64,000 nt of DNA from Massilia sp. KIM (lineage in GTDB: Bacteria; Pseudomonadota; Gammaproteobacteria; Burkholderiales; Burkholderiaceae_D), in assembly GCF_002007115.1 (NCBI RefSeq), contig NZ_MVAD01000002.1, positions 930,001 to 994,000 on the forward strand, written 5' to 3'. Positions 25,150 to 33,601 of this stretch are shown here, one piece after another; positions within the stretch are counted from its first letter, which is position 1; each line of letters opens with the position of its first letter. Position numbers and translations under genes: made by a program. The notes beneath the pieces were generated by a model. The model saw nothing but the letters and a program-made list of their open reading frames with translations, made no database searches and was not told the DNA's origin.

Positions 25150-26073
25150 TCAGCGCGACGAAACGAAGACAGTGTTCGATTGCGGCGGGATGGCGAAACT
25201 GGCGCGCATGCGCCGCACTTCCTGGGCCGGCGAGAGCCCGAACAGGCGCTTGAATTCGCGCCCGAACTGCGAGGCGCTCTCGTAGCCGACTTCCGCCGCC
25301 GCGGCCGCCGCGGTCCTGTCATGGCGCAGCATCAGCATGCGCGCCTGGTGCAGCCGGATCGACTTGATGTACTGGATCGGCGTGGTGTCGGTGACCTTCC
25401 TGAAGTGGTGATGGAAGGTCGGCACGCTCATGTTCGCCTGCGCGGCCAGTTCCTCCACCGTGAGCGCCTCGGCGTAGGCGGCGTGGATGCGCCTCAGGGT
25501 CTTGAAGATGCGGCCGAAGCGCCCCTCCTGGGCCAGGGCGGCGCGCAGCGCCCCGCCTTGCGCGCCGCTCAAGACCCGGTAGTAGATCTCGCGCAGCAGT
25601 CCCTCGCCCAGGATCGCGATCTGCGGCGGGTCGGCCAGCGCCTGCACGAAGCGCAGCACGCTCATGCCGAAGGCCTCGTCGATGGGCGTGGAAAACATGC
25701 TGCGCGCCGGCGCGCTCGTGGGCCCGCCGGTCTCCTCGAGCCGGGCCAGCAGCTCGGCCGCGAGCCGGAAGTCGAGCTGCATGTAGATCGCCAGCAGCGG
25801 CTCGTCGGCGCTGGCTTCGGTTTCCATCGTGAACGGCACCGGCGCGGCCACCGCCAGGTAGTGCTGGGCGTCGTAGCGGTAGATCTCGCCGCCGAAGTAG
25901 CCCTGCTTGCGGCCCTGGCAGACGATCACGATGCCGGGCGAGTAGAGCACCGGCGTGCGCTCCAGCGAACGGTCCGAGCGCAACAGGCGCACGTCGGGCA
26001 GGGCGGTCAGGTTATAGCCCTCGAGCGGGCAGAGGGAGCGCATCAGGGCGATGGTCTGGTCGCGGACGTTCAT
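25150..26073 (-). CDS. AraC-family regulator (AraC_N type)
   Basis: 307 residues. N-terminal cupin-like AraC_N domain (LPDVRLLRSDRSLERTPVLY, SPGIVIVCQGRKQGYFGG), then two HTH motifs at about 205-300 (LAAQANMSVPTFHHHFRKV and VGYESASQFGREFKRLFG). It is divergent from an SDR gene with 89 bases between the starts. This AraC_N/SDR pairing is common, with the regulator controlling the dehydrogenase. The effector is unknown. Confidence 0.92.
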   Translation of the reverse strand: MNVRDQTIALMRSLCPLEGYNLTALPDVRLLRSDRSLERTPVLYSPGIVIVCQGRKQGYFGGEIYRYDAQHYLAVAAPVPFTMETEASADEPLLAIYMQLDFRLAAELLARLEETGGPTSAPARSMFSTPIDEAFGMSVLRFVQALADPPQIAILGEGLLREIYYRVLSGAQGGALRAALAQEGRFGRIFKTLRRIHAAYAEALTVEELAAQANMSVPTFHHHFRKVTDTTPIQYIKSIRLHQARMLMLRHDRTAAAAAAEVGYESASQFGREFKRLFGLSPAQEVRRMRASFAIPPQSNTVFVSSR

Positions 26074-26162
26074 AGGATCAGGCTAGAAATCGACGTTTTT
26101 AGGGCTCAGCAAGCCGGCTTGCGCAGAATATCATGCGGTCCATCGAAGACAGAGGAGGAAGC

Positions 26163-26990
26163 ATGAGCAAACTGATCCTGATTACCGGCGCGAGCAGCGG
26201 CTTCGGCCGCGCCCTGGCCGAGGCGGCCCTGGCGGCCGGCCATGCCGTGGCCGGCACGGTGCGCGGCGAGGCGGCGGCGCGGGCCTTCGCGGCCCTGCAT
26301 CCCGGGCGCGCCCATCCCCAGCTGCTGGACCTGAGCGACGGCGCCGCCATCGGCGAGCTGGTGGCCGGCGTCGAGGACCGGCTGGGGCCGATCGACGTGC
26401 TGGTCAACAATGCCGGCTATGGCCACGAAGGCGTGCTGGAAGAGTCGCCGCTGGACGAGATGCGGCGCCAGTTCGAGGTCAACGTGTTCGGGGCGGTGGC
26501 GCTCATCAAGGCGGTCCTGCCGGGCATGCGTCGGCGCCGCGGCGGCCACATCGTCAACATCACTTCCATGGGCGGCAGCATCACCATGCCGGGCATCGCC
26601 TACTACTGCGGCAGCAAGTTCGCCCTGGAAGGCATCTCGGACACCCTGAACAAGGAGCTGGCGCCCTTCGGCATCGCGGTGACGGCGGTGGCGCCGGGGT
26701 CCTTTCGCACGGACTGGGCCGGCCGCTCGATGGTGCGCAGTCCGCGCAGCATTCCCGACTACGACGCCAGTTTCGGGCCGGTGCGCCAGGCGCGCGAGGA
26801 CAAGCACGGCAAGCAACTGGGCGACCCGGCCAAAGCGGCCCAGGCGATCCTGCGCCTGATCGACAGCCCCAGGCCGCCCGCCCACCTGCTGCTGGGCAGC
26901 GACGCCCTGGCCCTGGTGCGCCAGGGCCTGAGCGAGCGCCTGGCGGAGATCGACGCCTGGGAAGCGCTGACTCTTTCCACCGATGGCTGA
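26163..26990 (+). CDS. SDR-family oxidoreductase
   Basis: 275 residues from the ATG preceded by AGAGGAGGAAGC; a longer frame from 26133 is less likely. TGASSGFG (nucleotide binding), NNAGYG, and the catalytic Tyr-x3-Lys in YYCGSKFAL are present. The overall type resembles SDRs with the TGASSGFGRA start. Probably regulated by the divergent AraC protein. Substrate unknown. Confidence 0.9.
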   Translation: MSKLILITGASSGFGRALAEAALAAGHAVAGTVRGEAAARAFAALHPGRAHPQLLDLSDGAAIGELVAGVEDRLGPIDVLVNNAGYGHEGVLEESPLDEMRRQFEVNVFGAVALIKAVLPGMRRRRGGHIVNITSMGGSITMPGIAYYCGSKFALEGISDTLNKELAPFGIAVTAVAPGSFRTDWAGRSMVRSPRSIPDYDASFGPVRQAREDKHGKQLGDPAKAAQAILRLIDSPRPPAHLLLGSDALALVRQGLSERLAEIDAWEALTLSTDG

Positions 26991-27032
26991 CGGGGTGGGA
27001 AGCCGCTGGATGTGACGAGCATCACAAATTTC

Positions 27033-27062
27033 TTGACCTTCATACCTACCAGAAGGTAGGAT
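27033..27062 (+). promoter_or_regulatory. Promoter of the TetR gene
   Basis: TTGACC (27033-27038) and TAGGAT (27057-27062) with an 18-base spacer. The palindrome at 27045-27060 sits between and over these elements. Transcription would begin about at 27068-27069, the A of the ATG, implying a leaderless or nearly leaderless mRNA. Confidence 0.55.
27045..27060. promoter_or_regulatory. TetR-type operator 1
   Basis: CCTACC-AGAA-GGTAGG, a perfect 6-base inverted repeat lying over the spacer and -10 of the regulator's own promoter, where binding would block RNA polymerase. Confidence 0.65.
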
Positions 27063-27068
27063 GGCGTC

Positions 27069-27659
27069 ATGAAAAAACTGAGCAACACGTCGGACGAGAT
27101 CCTCGCCTGCGCCCGCGGCCTCATCATCGCCGGCGGCTACAACGGCTTCAGCTATGCCGACATCGCCGAGGTGGTGGGCGTGCGCAAGGCCAGCATCCAC
27201 CATCACTTCCCGAACAAGGTCGACCTGGTCAAGGCCATCGTCGTGCGGCACCGCGAGGCCACCCAGGGCGGCGTCGCCTACCTCCAGCAGGCCCACACCG
27301 AACCGATGGCCCTGCTGCGCGCCTATAGCCAGTACTGGGAAAAGTGCATCGCGGACCTGAGCGCGCCCTTCTGCGTGTGCGCCCTGCTGGCCGGCGAGCT
27401 GCCGATCCTGCCGGCCGAGGTGGCGACCGAGGTGAGGTCTTACTTCCGCTTCCTGTCGGGCTGGATGGCCTCGGTGCTGGAGCAGGGCGCGCGGCAGGGG
27501 ACGATCCGGCTGGCGCAGGCGCCCCAGGTCGAGGCCGAAGTGTTCATGGCGAGCGTGCACGGCGCCATGCTCTCGGCCCGCGCCTATGGCGACACGGCGG
27601 TCTTCGGGACCATCATGTCGGCCCAGCTCGACCGCCTGGCAGCGCCCGCGCGCACCTGA
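27069..27659 (+). CDS. TetR/AcrR-family regulator
   Basis: 196 residues. The N-terminal TetR HTH is clear: DEILACARGLIIAGGYNGFS, YADIAEVVGVRKASIHHHFP, NKVDLVKAIV. The ligand-binding half (CALLAGELPILPAEVATEVR) resembles the YxaF/LmrA-like C-terminal type. It is flanked by two related palindromes (27045-27060 and 27749-27766), one over its own promoter and one over the next gene's, so it probably represses both itself and the downstream secreted protein-cytochrome-molybdoenzyme group. Confidence 0.92.
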   Translation: MKKLSNTSDEILACARGLIIAGGYNGFSYADIAEVVGVRKASIHHHFPNKVDLVKAIVVRHREATQGGVAYLQQAHTEPMALLRAYSQYWEKCIADLSAPFCVCALLAGELPILPAEVATEVRSYFRFLSGWMASVLEQGARQGTIRLAQAPQVEAEVFMASVHGAMLSARAYGDTAVFGTIMSAQLDRLAAPART

Positions 27660-27748
27660 CACACCGGGCGGCCCGCAAGGGATGCCCGAACCGGTCCCTC
27701 CTGGCCTCGGCGCACCGGCTTGGACCGCTTATTTTTTGCGCCTTGATT

Positions 27749-27766
27749 TTACCAACTAGTAGGTAA
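27749..27766. promoter_or_regulatory. TetR-type operator 2
   Basis: TTACCAACT|AGTAGGTAA, an 18-base palindrome with one mismatch pair, ending four bases before the ATG of the next gene. It shares GTAGG and its complement with operator 1. A possible TTGCGC (27736-27741)/TAGGTA (27760-27765) promoter with 18-base spacing lies under it. Confidence 0.6.
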
Positions 27767-27770
27767 GCTA

Positions 27771-28400
27771 ATGAACATTTCCATTTCCCGTATCGCTCCC
27801 ATCCTCGCCGCCTCGACCCTGGCCCTGGCGGCGGCCATGCCTGCTTCCGTCCATGCCGAGGGCCAGGAGCGGGTCAACGTGCGTGGCCAGGTCCTGAGCT
27901 TCTCGGGCAAGACCCTGAAAGTGAAGAGCCGCGACGGCAAGACCCTGGACGTCAGCCTGGCCGAGGGCTGGAAACTGGCCGGCCTGCAGCGCGCCACGGT
28001 CGCCGACATCCAGCCCGGCAGCTACGTCGGCATCGCCTCCCTACCCAAGGCCGACGGCGGCGACGGCGCCCTCGAAGTGCTGATCTTCCCGCCCGCCATG
28101 AAGGGCACGGCCGAGGGCAGCTTCGCCTGGGACCTCAAGCCCAACAGCAACATGACCAATGCCACCGTGGCCAACGCGGTCAAGGACGTCGACGGCCACA
28201 CCGTCACCGTGTCCTACCATGGCAAGGAAAAGAAGATCGCCATCCCCCAGGGCACGCCGATCGTCAGCTTCGCCCCCGCCACCAACGCCGACCTCAAGCC
28301 AGGCGCGGTGGTCTTCGTGCCGGCCATGAAGGACGGCAAGGGCGGCCTGCTCGCGCAGCAGGTCGTGGTCGGCGCCAACGGCGTCGTGCCGCCGATGTAA
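27771..28400 (+). CDS. Secreted DUF5666-like protein
   Basis: 209 residues. A signal peptide (IAPILAASTLALAAAMPASVHA) is followed by repeated small beta-domains of the RVNVRGQVLSFSGKTLKVKS type, with a second similar unit at about 125-165 (GHTVTVSYHGKEKKIAIPQG). This resembles DUF5666 proteins, periplasmic OB-like domains of unknown function. No cofactor motif or Cys. It starts four bases after operator 2 with only a weak AGGTAAG as RBS. Leads the cytochrome b and molybdoenzyme genes. Confidence 0.75.
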   Translation: MNISISRIAPILAASTLALAAAMPASVHAEGQERVNVRGQVLSFSGKTLKVKSRDGKTLDVSLAEGWKLAGLQRATVADIQPGSYVGIASLPKADGGDGALEVLIFPPAMKGTAEGSFAWDLKPNSNMTNATVANAVKDVDGHTVTVSYHGKEKKIAIPQGTPIVSFAPATNADLKPGAVVFVPAMKDGKGGLLAQQVVVGANGVVPPM

Positions 28401-28414
28401 GGGCGAGTCCTGCG

Positions 28415-29158
28415 ATGAACCATCAGGCAGACAAGCCGAACGGGGCGGCAGGCGGCATCGTGATGCTGCGCCGGCACGCCCTCGTCACCCGCCTCACGCA
28501 TTGGCTGAACGTGCTGTGCTTTTGCTTGCTGGCCGCGAGCGGCATGCAGATCTTCAACGCCTGGCCCCAGCTGTACTGGGGCCAGCAGGGCGCGGACGCG
28601 AGCCACGCCCTGCTCGTGCTCCAGGCTTTTCCGGGCTGGCTGACCCTGCCGTCCTGGCAAGACCTCGCCGCCGGGCGGCGCTGGCACCTGTTCTTCGCCT
28701 GGTGCTTCGTCCTCAACGGCGCGGCCTACCTGGCCTACGCCGTGTTCAGCGGCCACCTGCGGCGCGACCTGCTGCCGCGCGGCGGCGAGCTGGCTCCGCG
28801 CCACCTGTGGCGCGAAGTCCTCGACCACGCGCGCCTGCGCTTCCCGCGCGACGAGCGGGCGCGCCACTACAACACGCTGCAGAAACTGAGCTATCTGGGC
28901 GTGATCGGCCTGCTGCTGCCCATGATGCTGCTCACCGGCCTGAGCATGTCGCCGGCCATGAACGCCGTCCTGCCCTGGCTGCCCGAGCTGTTCGGCGGAC
29001 GCCAGTCGGCGCGCACCCTGCACTTCGCCAGCGCGGCGCTGCTGGTGCTGTTCGTCGTCGTCCACCTCGCCATGGTCTTGCTGTCGGGACCCTGGAACAA
29101 CCTGCGTTCCATGCTGTCGGGACGCTATGCGATCCACCTTGGGAGGCCGCATGAATGA
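28415..29158 (+). CDS. Cytochrome b561/formate-dehydrogenase-gamma-like subunit
   Basis: 247 residues with four main membrane helices (THWLNVLCFCLLAASGMQI, WHLFFAWCFVLNGAAYLAYA, LGVIGLLLPMMLLTGLSMSP, HFASAALLVLFVVVHLAMVL). The His residues in LVTRLTHWLN, RRWHLFF, TLHFASA and VVVHLAM are placed to bind two b hemes. It is a typical membrane partner that links a periplasmic molybdoenzyme to quinone. Its last eight bases overlap the start of the molybdopterin oxidoreductase gene. Confidence 0.9.
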   Translation: MNHQADKPNGAAGGIVMLRRHALVTRLTHWLNVLCFCLLAASGMQIFNAWPQLYWGQQGADASHALLVLQAFPGWLTLPSWQDLAAGRRWHLFFAWCFVLNGAAYLAYAVFSGHLRRDLLPRGGELAPRHLWREVLDHARLRFPRDERARHYNTLQKLSYLGVIGLLLPMMLLTGLSMSPAMNAVLPWLPELFGGRQSARTLHFASAALLVLFVVVHLAMVLLSGPWNNLRSMLSGRYAIHLGRPHE

Positions 29159-29918
29159 GATCAACGACAAGCGCCGTCGCCTGCTGCTCGGCGCCGGCGC
29201 GCTGGCCCTGGCCGGCTGCGACGCGGCCACCCGCCACCCGGGCGTCGAGGCCATGCTGCGCGGCGCCGAGGCCCTGAACATGGCGGCCCAGCGGCGCCTG
29301 CTGTCGCGCGGCGCGCTGGCGCCCGAATTCGAGGAGGCCGACATTTCGCCGCAGTTCCGCGTCAACGGCACCAGCATGCCCGACAGCGAGGAATACGCGG
29401 CCCTGCTGGCCGGTCACTTCAAGGACTGGCGGCTCGAGGTTGGCGGGCTGGTGGCGCGGCCGCGCGCCTTCTCGCTGGCCGAACTCAAGCTGATGCCGGC
29501 GCGCACCCAGATCACCCGCCACGACTGCGTGGAAGGCTGGAGCGCGATCGGCAAGTGGACCGGGGTGCCGCTCGGCCAGCTGCTGCGCGCGGTCGGGGTG
29601 CTGCCCTCGGCGCGCTACGTGGTCTTCCATTGCGCGGACGAGCTGGAAAAGACCCTGGACGGCAGCGGGCGCTATTACGAGAGCATCGACCTGGTCGACG
29701 CCTTCCATCCCCAGACCCTGCTCGCCTACGGCATGAACGGGGCCGAGCTCGGCGTCGGCCACGGCGCGCCCTTGCGCCTGCGGGTCGAGCGCCAGCTCGG
29801 CTACAAGCAGGCCAAGTACCTGATGCGGATCGAGCTGGTGGACAGCTTCCGCCACCTCGGGGACGGCAAGGGTGGCTATTGGGAAGACCGCGGCTACGAA
29901 TGGTATGCCGGCATCTAG
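29151..29918 (+). CDS. Molybdopterin-dependent oxidoreductase, Tat lipoprotein
   Basis: 255 residues from the ATG with GGGAGG before it. The leader KRRRLLLGAGALALAGC combines a twin-arginine motif with a lipobox, so the folded enzyme is probably exported by Tat and lipid-anchored. The sulfite-oxidase/MsrP-type Mo domain follows: LKLMPARTQITRHDCVEGWS with the Mo-binding Cys, then GVPLGQLLRAVGV and GAPLRLRVERQLGYKQAKYL. No heme or dimerisation domain is present. The upstream cytochrome b (8-base overlap) is the likely electron partner. Substrate unknown. Confidence 0.9.
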   Translation: MNEINDKRRRLLLGAGALALAGCDAATRHPGVEAMLRGAEALNMAAQRRLLSRGALAPEFEEADISPQFRVNGTSMPDSEEYAALLAGHFKDWRLEVGGLVARPRAFSLAELKLMPARTQITRHDCVEGWSAIGKWTGVPLGQLLRAVGVLPSARYVVFHCADELEKTLDGSGRYYESIDLVDAFHPQTLLAYGMNGAELGVGHGAPLRLRVERQLGYKQAKYLMRIELVDSFRHLGDGKGGYWEDRGYEWYAGI

Positions 29919-29964
29919 GACGCCGCACAGCACCGACACATCGCACATCAAGGAGAACACCATC

Positions 29965-30540
29965 ATGAACCAACACATCGCACTCGAGCACGCGGCCCAG
30001 GAAGACTGGCTGCGCCGCTACTACTTCGCGCGCGCCGCCTTTTCCATCCTCTGGGTGGCGGCCGTGCTGTCCATCGCGCCCGCTTCCAGCGCCGCCGGCG
30101 CGGCCCTGCTGGTGGCCTATCCAGCCTGGGACGCCCTGGCCAACATCGTCGACGGCCGCCGCAGCGGCGGCCTGGCGGCCAACGCGACCCAGCTGGTCAA
30201 CGTGGTGGTCAGCCTGGCCGTCACGCTCGCCATCGCCATCGCCCTGCCGGACATGCACGGCGTGCTGACCGTGTTCGGCGCCTGGGCCATCCTGTCCGGG
30301 TTGCTCCAGCTCGGGACCGCGCTGGGACGCTGGCGTGCCTTCGGCGCGCAGTGGGCGATGGTGCTGAGCGGCGCCCAGTCGGCCCTGGCCGGCGCGGTGT
30401 TCATCTGGCAGGCGCGCATGCCGCAGCAGCCCACGGCCGCCACGGTGGCCGGTTATGCCGGCTTCGGCGCCTTCTACTTCCTGGTGTCCGCGCTGTCGCT
30501 GCAATTGCGCGCGCGCCGTCGCGGCCGCGCGCGGGCATGA
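29965..30540 (+). CDS. DUF308/HdeD-like membrane protein
   Basis: 191 residues from the ATG with AAGGAGAA. Six hydrophobic segments in three hairpins (FSILWVAAVLSIAPASSAAG, LVNVVVSLAVTLAIAIALPD, VLTVFGAWAILSGLLQLGTA) resemble the small HdeD/DUF308 inner-membrane family, of unclear biochemical role. It shares four bases with the SGNH hydrolase gene (ATGA) and follows the molybdoenzyme by 46 bases. Confidence 0.75.
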   Translation: MNQHIALEHAAQEDWLRRYYFARAAFSILWVAAVLSIAPASSAAGAALLVAYPAWDALANIVDGRRSGGLAANATQLVNVVVSLAVTLAIAIALPDMHGVLTVFGAWAILSGLLQLGTALGRWRAFGAQWAMVLSGAQSALAGAVFIWQARMPQQPTAATVAGYAGFGAFYFLVSALSLQLRARRRGRARA

Positions 30541-31706
30541 GCGCAGGCATGAGCACACAACTCGCGGTCAGCACGGCCATCACGCCGCGCTTCATCCACG
30601 GCGCCGTCGAGGTCGAGCGCACCGCGGCCGGCCTGCTGCCGCACCGCCTGCCGGCCTGGGCGCGCGCCCAGTGCGCCGATCCGCAACTGGCGATGGCGCA
30701 GTCCCAGCCCTCGGGCGTGCGCCTGGTGTTCCGGACCACGGCGACCGAGCTCGAACTGGTGGTGCTGCCCACCAAGCGCGTCTACGGCAGCATGGCGGCG
30801 CGCGCCGACGGGATCTACGACCTGCTGGTCGACGGCCGCCTGCTGCGCCAGGCGAGCGTGCGCGGCGGCCAGGCGATGAAGATCGACATGGCTTCGGGCG
30901 CCACCACCCTGGTGCCGGGCGAGGCCCGCAGCCTGCGCTTCGGCGAGCTGCCGGGCGGCTTCAAGCACGTCGAGATCTGGCTGCCGCACGACGAGACGAC
31001 CGAGCTGCTGGCCCTGCGTTCCAGCGCCCCGGTGTTCGTGGTCACGGAAGCGGGCAGGAAGCGCTGGGTGCATCACGGCAGTTCGATCAGCCAGGGCTCG
31101 AACGCGGCCCATCCTTCCGGCATCTGGCCGGCGGTGGCCGCGGCGCGCGCCGGCCTCGACCTGCTCAATCTCGGCTTCGGCGGCAGCGCCTTGCTCGATC
31201 CCTTCGTGGCGCGCAGCATCCGCGACCTGCCGGCGGACCTGATCAGCCTGAAGATCGGCATCAACCTGGTCAACACCGACCTGATGCGCCTGCGCGCCTT
31301 CGCTCCGGCGGTGCATGGTTTTCTCGACACCATCCGCGACGGCCATCCGGACACGCCGCTCTACCTGGTCTCGCCGCTGTGCTGTCCGATGCACGAAGAA
31401 GTGCCGGGGCCGACCCAGTTCGACACCGGCGCGCTGGCGGCGGGGCGGGTGATGTTCCGCGCCGGCGGCAGCGTGCACGAGCTGGCGCAGGGCAAGCTGA
31501 ACCTGCGGCTGATCCGGGAGGGCCTGGCGGCGATCGTCAGGCAGCGGGCCGCCAGCGACCCGCAGCTGCACTACGTGGATGGCCTGGCCCTGTACGGGCA
31601 CGAGGACAGCGCGCGGATGGCGCTGCGCGACGAGCTGCATCCGGACGCGGACAGCCACCGCCTGATCGGCGAGCGCTTCGCCGACCTGGTACTGGCGGGG
31701 TCTTGA
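30537..31706 (+). CDS. SGNH/GDSL-type hydrolase
   Basis: 389 residues from the ATG overlapping the previous stop; a second ATG at 30549 is also possible. The N-terminal half is a beta-rich domain (about 1-170) and the C-terminal half has the SGNH blocks: nucleophile Ser in HHGSSISQG, Gly in LGFGGSALLD, Asn in KIGINLVN, and Asp-x2-His in RDELHPDADSH. It should be an esterase, acyl- or deacetylating hydrolase. No signal peptide is visible, so it is probably cytosolic. Coupled to the HdeD-like gene. Confidence 0.85.
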   Translation: MSAGMSTQLAVSTAITPRFIHGAVEVERTAAGLLPHRLPAWARAQCADPQLAMAQSQPSGVRLVFRTTATELELVVLPTKRVYGSMAARADGIYDLLVDGRLLRQASVRGGQAMKIDMASGATTLVPGEARSLRFGELPGGFKHVEIWLPHDETTELLALRSSAPVFVVTEAGRKRWVHHGSSISQGSNAAHPSGIWPAVAAARAGLDLLNLGFGGSALLDPFVARSIRDLPADLISLKIGINLVNTDLMRLRAFAPAVHGFLDTIRDGHPDTPLYLVSPLCCPMHEEVPGPTQFDTGALAAGRVMFRAGGSVHELAQGKLNLRLIREGLAAIVRQRAASDPQLHYVDGLALYGHEDSARMALRDELHPDADSHRLIGERFADLVLAGS

Positions 31707-31879
31707 TGTCGGAATGACCATGCGGCGACCTCGGTCCGCGCCGCTTAAGACGATTGGTCAAAACCCCGAGCCTTCCGATCAACTCCGCAAGGCCTTGCAG
31801 CAGTACATTACTCGCACAGCCTTTCAGCACATCGCACGTAGCCGAAGGGCTCCTTCCCAAACTTGAAAGCGAGTCCATC

Positions 31880-32227
31880 ATGAAAACGATCAAATCTGTT
31901 TCGACCCTGATGTTTGCCCTGTCCGTCTCCCTGGCCGCCGGCCTCGCCAGCGCGGCGGAGCCCGTCGCCAAGCGCGCCGAGATCGCGGACCATGGCGCGG
32001 TGGTGCAGGACGCCGGCGCCGTCCGCAAGATCGTCATCCAGCCGAACACCAAATCGGTGACGGTGCAGGACGGCGAAACCGTGACCTTCGTGGTGGACGG
32101 CAAGAGCTTCAGCTACCACTTCCAGACCTGGCCGACCACCAACGTCCTGCCGCTGTCCGCGATCGCACCGCAAGAGGTGAACGTCGGCGGCGTGCGCGTG
32201 TACGTCAACCACCTGATCCCGGGCTGA
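31880..32227 (+). CDS. CzcE-like secreted protein
   Basis: 115 residues: signal peptide (VSTLMFALSVSLAAGLASA) and a mature part with VTVQDGETVTFVVDGKSF, HFQTW and LSAIAPQEV followed by VRVYVNHLIPG. This pattern resembles CzcE, a periplasmic copper-binding protein of Cupriavidus. No Cys; His residues in YHFQTW and VNHL could bind metal. It stands alone. The 173-base upstream gap shows no clear promoter. Confidence 0.7.
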   Translation: MKTIKSVSTLMFALSVSLAAGLASAAEPVAKRAEIADHGAVVQDAGAVRKIVIQPNTKSVTVQDGETVTFVVDGKSFSYHFQTWPTTNVLPLSAIAPQEVNVGGVRVYVNHLIPG

Positions 32228-32234
32228 TCCGGCT

Positions 32235-32852
32235 TCAGTACACCGGCGTGGTGCGCACCCACGCCGGCAGTTCGCGCACCCGCGCGAACCAGGCCTGCAG
32301 GTGCGCATACTCCTGCAGCGGCAGGTCCGCCTGTTCCATGTACATGAGGGGCGCGGCCACCGCGTAGTCGGCCAGGGTCACCTGGCCGCCGACCAGCCAC
32401 TTGCGCGTGGCCGCATGGCCGTCGAGCACGGCGGCGGCGAGCGCCAGCTCCTGCTCGCCGCGCGCGATCTCGCGCGGGTCCGGCTCCCCGCCGTTGACCA
32501 TCTTCTTCCACAGGCGTTCCCAGGTGAATATCCCGATCGCCGGCGAAAAATGCTGGCAGGCCCAGAACAGCCAGCGGTTGACGCAGGTGCGCGCCACCAG
32601 GCCTTGCGGGTAGAGGGACTGTCCGGAATGGCGTTCGGCCAGGTATTGCATGATGGCGCAGGATTCCCACAGCACCAGCTCGCCGTCCACCAGCACCGGC
32701 AGCTTGCCATTGGGGTTCAGTTCTTCCAGGCGGCGGCGTTCGTCCGCGTCCATCAGGTTGACTTCGACCGTGTCGAGCCGGATGCCGAGATGCTCGAGCA
32801 CCATGCTCACGCGGCGCGAATGCGAGGAATAGGGGCTGTGGTAGAGGCGCAT
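32235..32852 (-). CDS. Glutathione S-transferase family protein
   Basis: 205 residues. N-terminal thioredoxin-like domain (MRLYHSPYSSHSRRVSMVLE, then NPNGKLPVLVDGELVLWESC and AIMQYLAERHS, the glutathione-binding ESxAI motif). The C-terminal helical domain includes YAVAAPLMYMEQADLPLQEY. It conjugates or reduces substrates with glutathione; specific role unknown. Converges with the CzcE-like gene seven bases away. Confidence 0.9.
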   Translation of the reverse strand: MRLYHSPYSSHSRRVSMVLEHLGIRLDTVEVNLMDADERRRLEELNPNGKLPVLVDGELVLWESCAIMQYLAERHSGQSLYPQGLVARTCVNRWLFWACQHFSPAIGIFTWERLWKKMVNGGEPDPREIARGEQELALAAAVLDGHAATRKWLVGGQVTLADYAVAAPLMYMEQADLPLQEYAHLQAWFARVRELPAWVRTTPVY

Positions 32853-32911
32853 TGCTGTTTCCTTAAAATTGCTGGAGAAGCAATGCTAAAAGCGGGGACT
32901 GACAGATCCTG

Positions 32912-33601
32912 TCAGGAGTCTTCCTCGATCCCGTGTTCGGCGCGCCACTGGCGCAGCAGGGCGTGGCGCTGGGCCGGATAGCGCTCGGCGCGCGACTCGG
33001 CTTCGACGATGCGGTCGACCCGGAAGTGGCGGATGGCGTCGCGCAGCTCGCACCAGGCGGCCAGCACGCGGCGGCCGTCGAAATAGGCGAGGGCGAAGGG
33101 CCAGATCACGCGCTCCGAAGGCCGTCCCTGTTCATCGCGGTAGAGCAGGCGCAGCTTGCGGCAGTGGCGGATCGCTTCGCGCGCCGGCTGGATGAAGGTG
33201 TCGGGTTCCGGCTTGGGCCAGACCGGCACCCACAGGCTGGTGTCGGCCATGTGGTCGCGCAGGTCGCGCGGGGTGGCGGTGGCGATCTTGGCCAGCGCGC
33301 GTTCGGCGGCGGCGTGCAGGGCCGGGTCGCCCTGGTGGCGCACCCAGCGCGCGCCCAGCACCAGGGCCTCGAGCTCGTCGACGTCGAACATCAAGGGCGG
33401 CAGGAAGAAGCCGGTGCGCAGCAGGTAGCCGACCCCGGCGGAGCCTTCCACCGGCGCGCCCAGCTGGGCCAGGGCCTGGATGTCGCGGTAGATGGTGCGT
33501 TCCGAGACGCCCAGGCGCTCGGCCAGCGCGCTGGCCGTCACCGGACGGCGGTGGCCGCGCAGGGCGTCCATGAGCTGGAACAGGCGGCCGGTGCGGCTCA
33601 T
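32912..33601 (-). CDS. YafY-type HTH/WYL-domain regulator
   Basis: 229 residues from the ATG at 33599-33601. An N-terminal DeoR-like HTH (RLFQLMDALRGHRRPVTASA, LAERLGVSERTIYRDIQALA) is followed by a WYL ligand-binding domain (CRKLRLLYRDEQGRPSERVI, FDGRRVLAAWCELRDAIRHF). The ATG overlaps the fliR TGA in ATGA fashion, so it is translationally coupled to the end of a flagellar export operon. This is unusual for a YafY-type regulator. Confidence 0.9.
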   Translation of the reverse strand: MSRTGRLFQLMDALRGHRRPVTASALAERLGVSERTIYRDIQALAQLGAPVEGSAGVGYLLRTGFFLPPLMFDVDELEALVLGARWVRHQGDPALHAAAERALAKIATATPRDLRDHMADTSLWVPVWPKPEPDTFIQPAREAIRHCRKLRLLYRDEQGRPSERVIWPFALAYFDGRRVLAAWCELRDAIRHFRVDRIVEAESRAERYPAQRHALLRQWRAEHGIEEDS

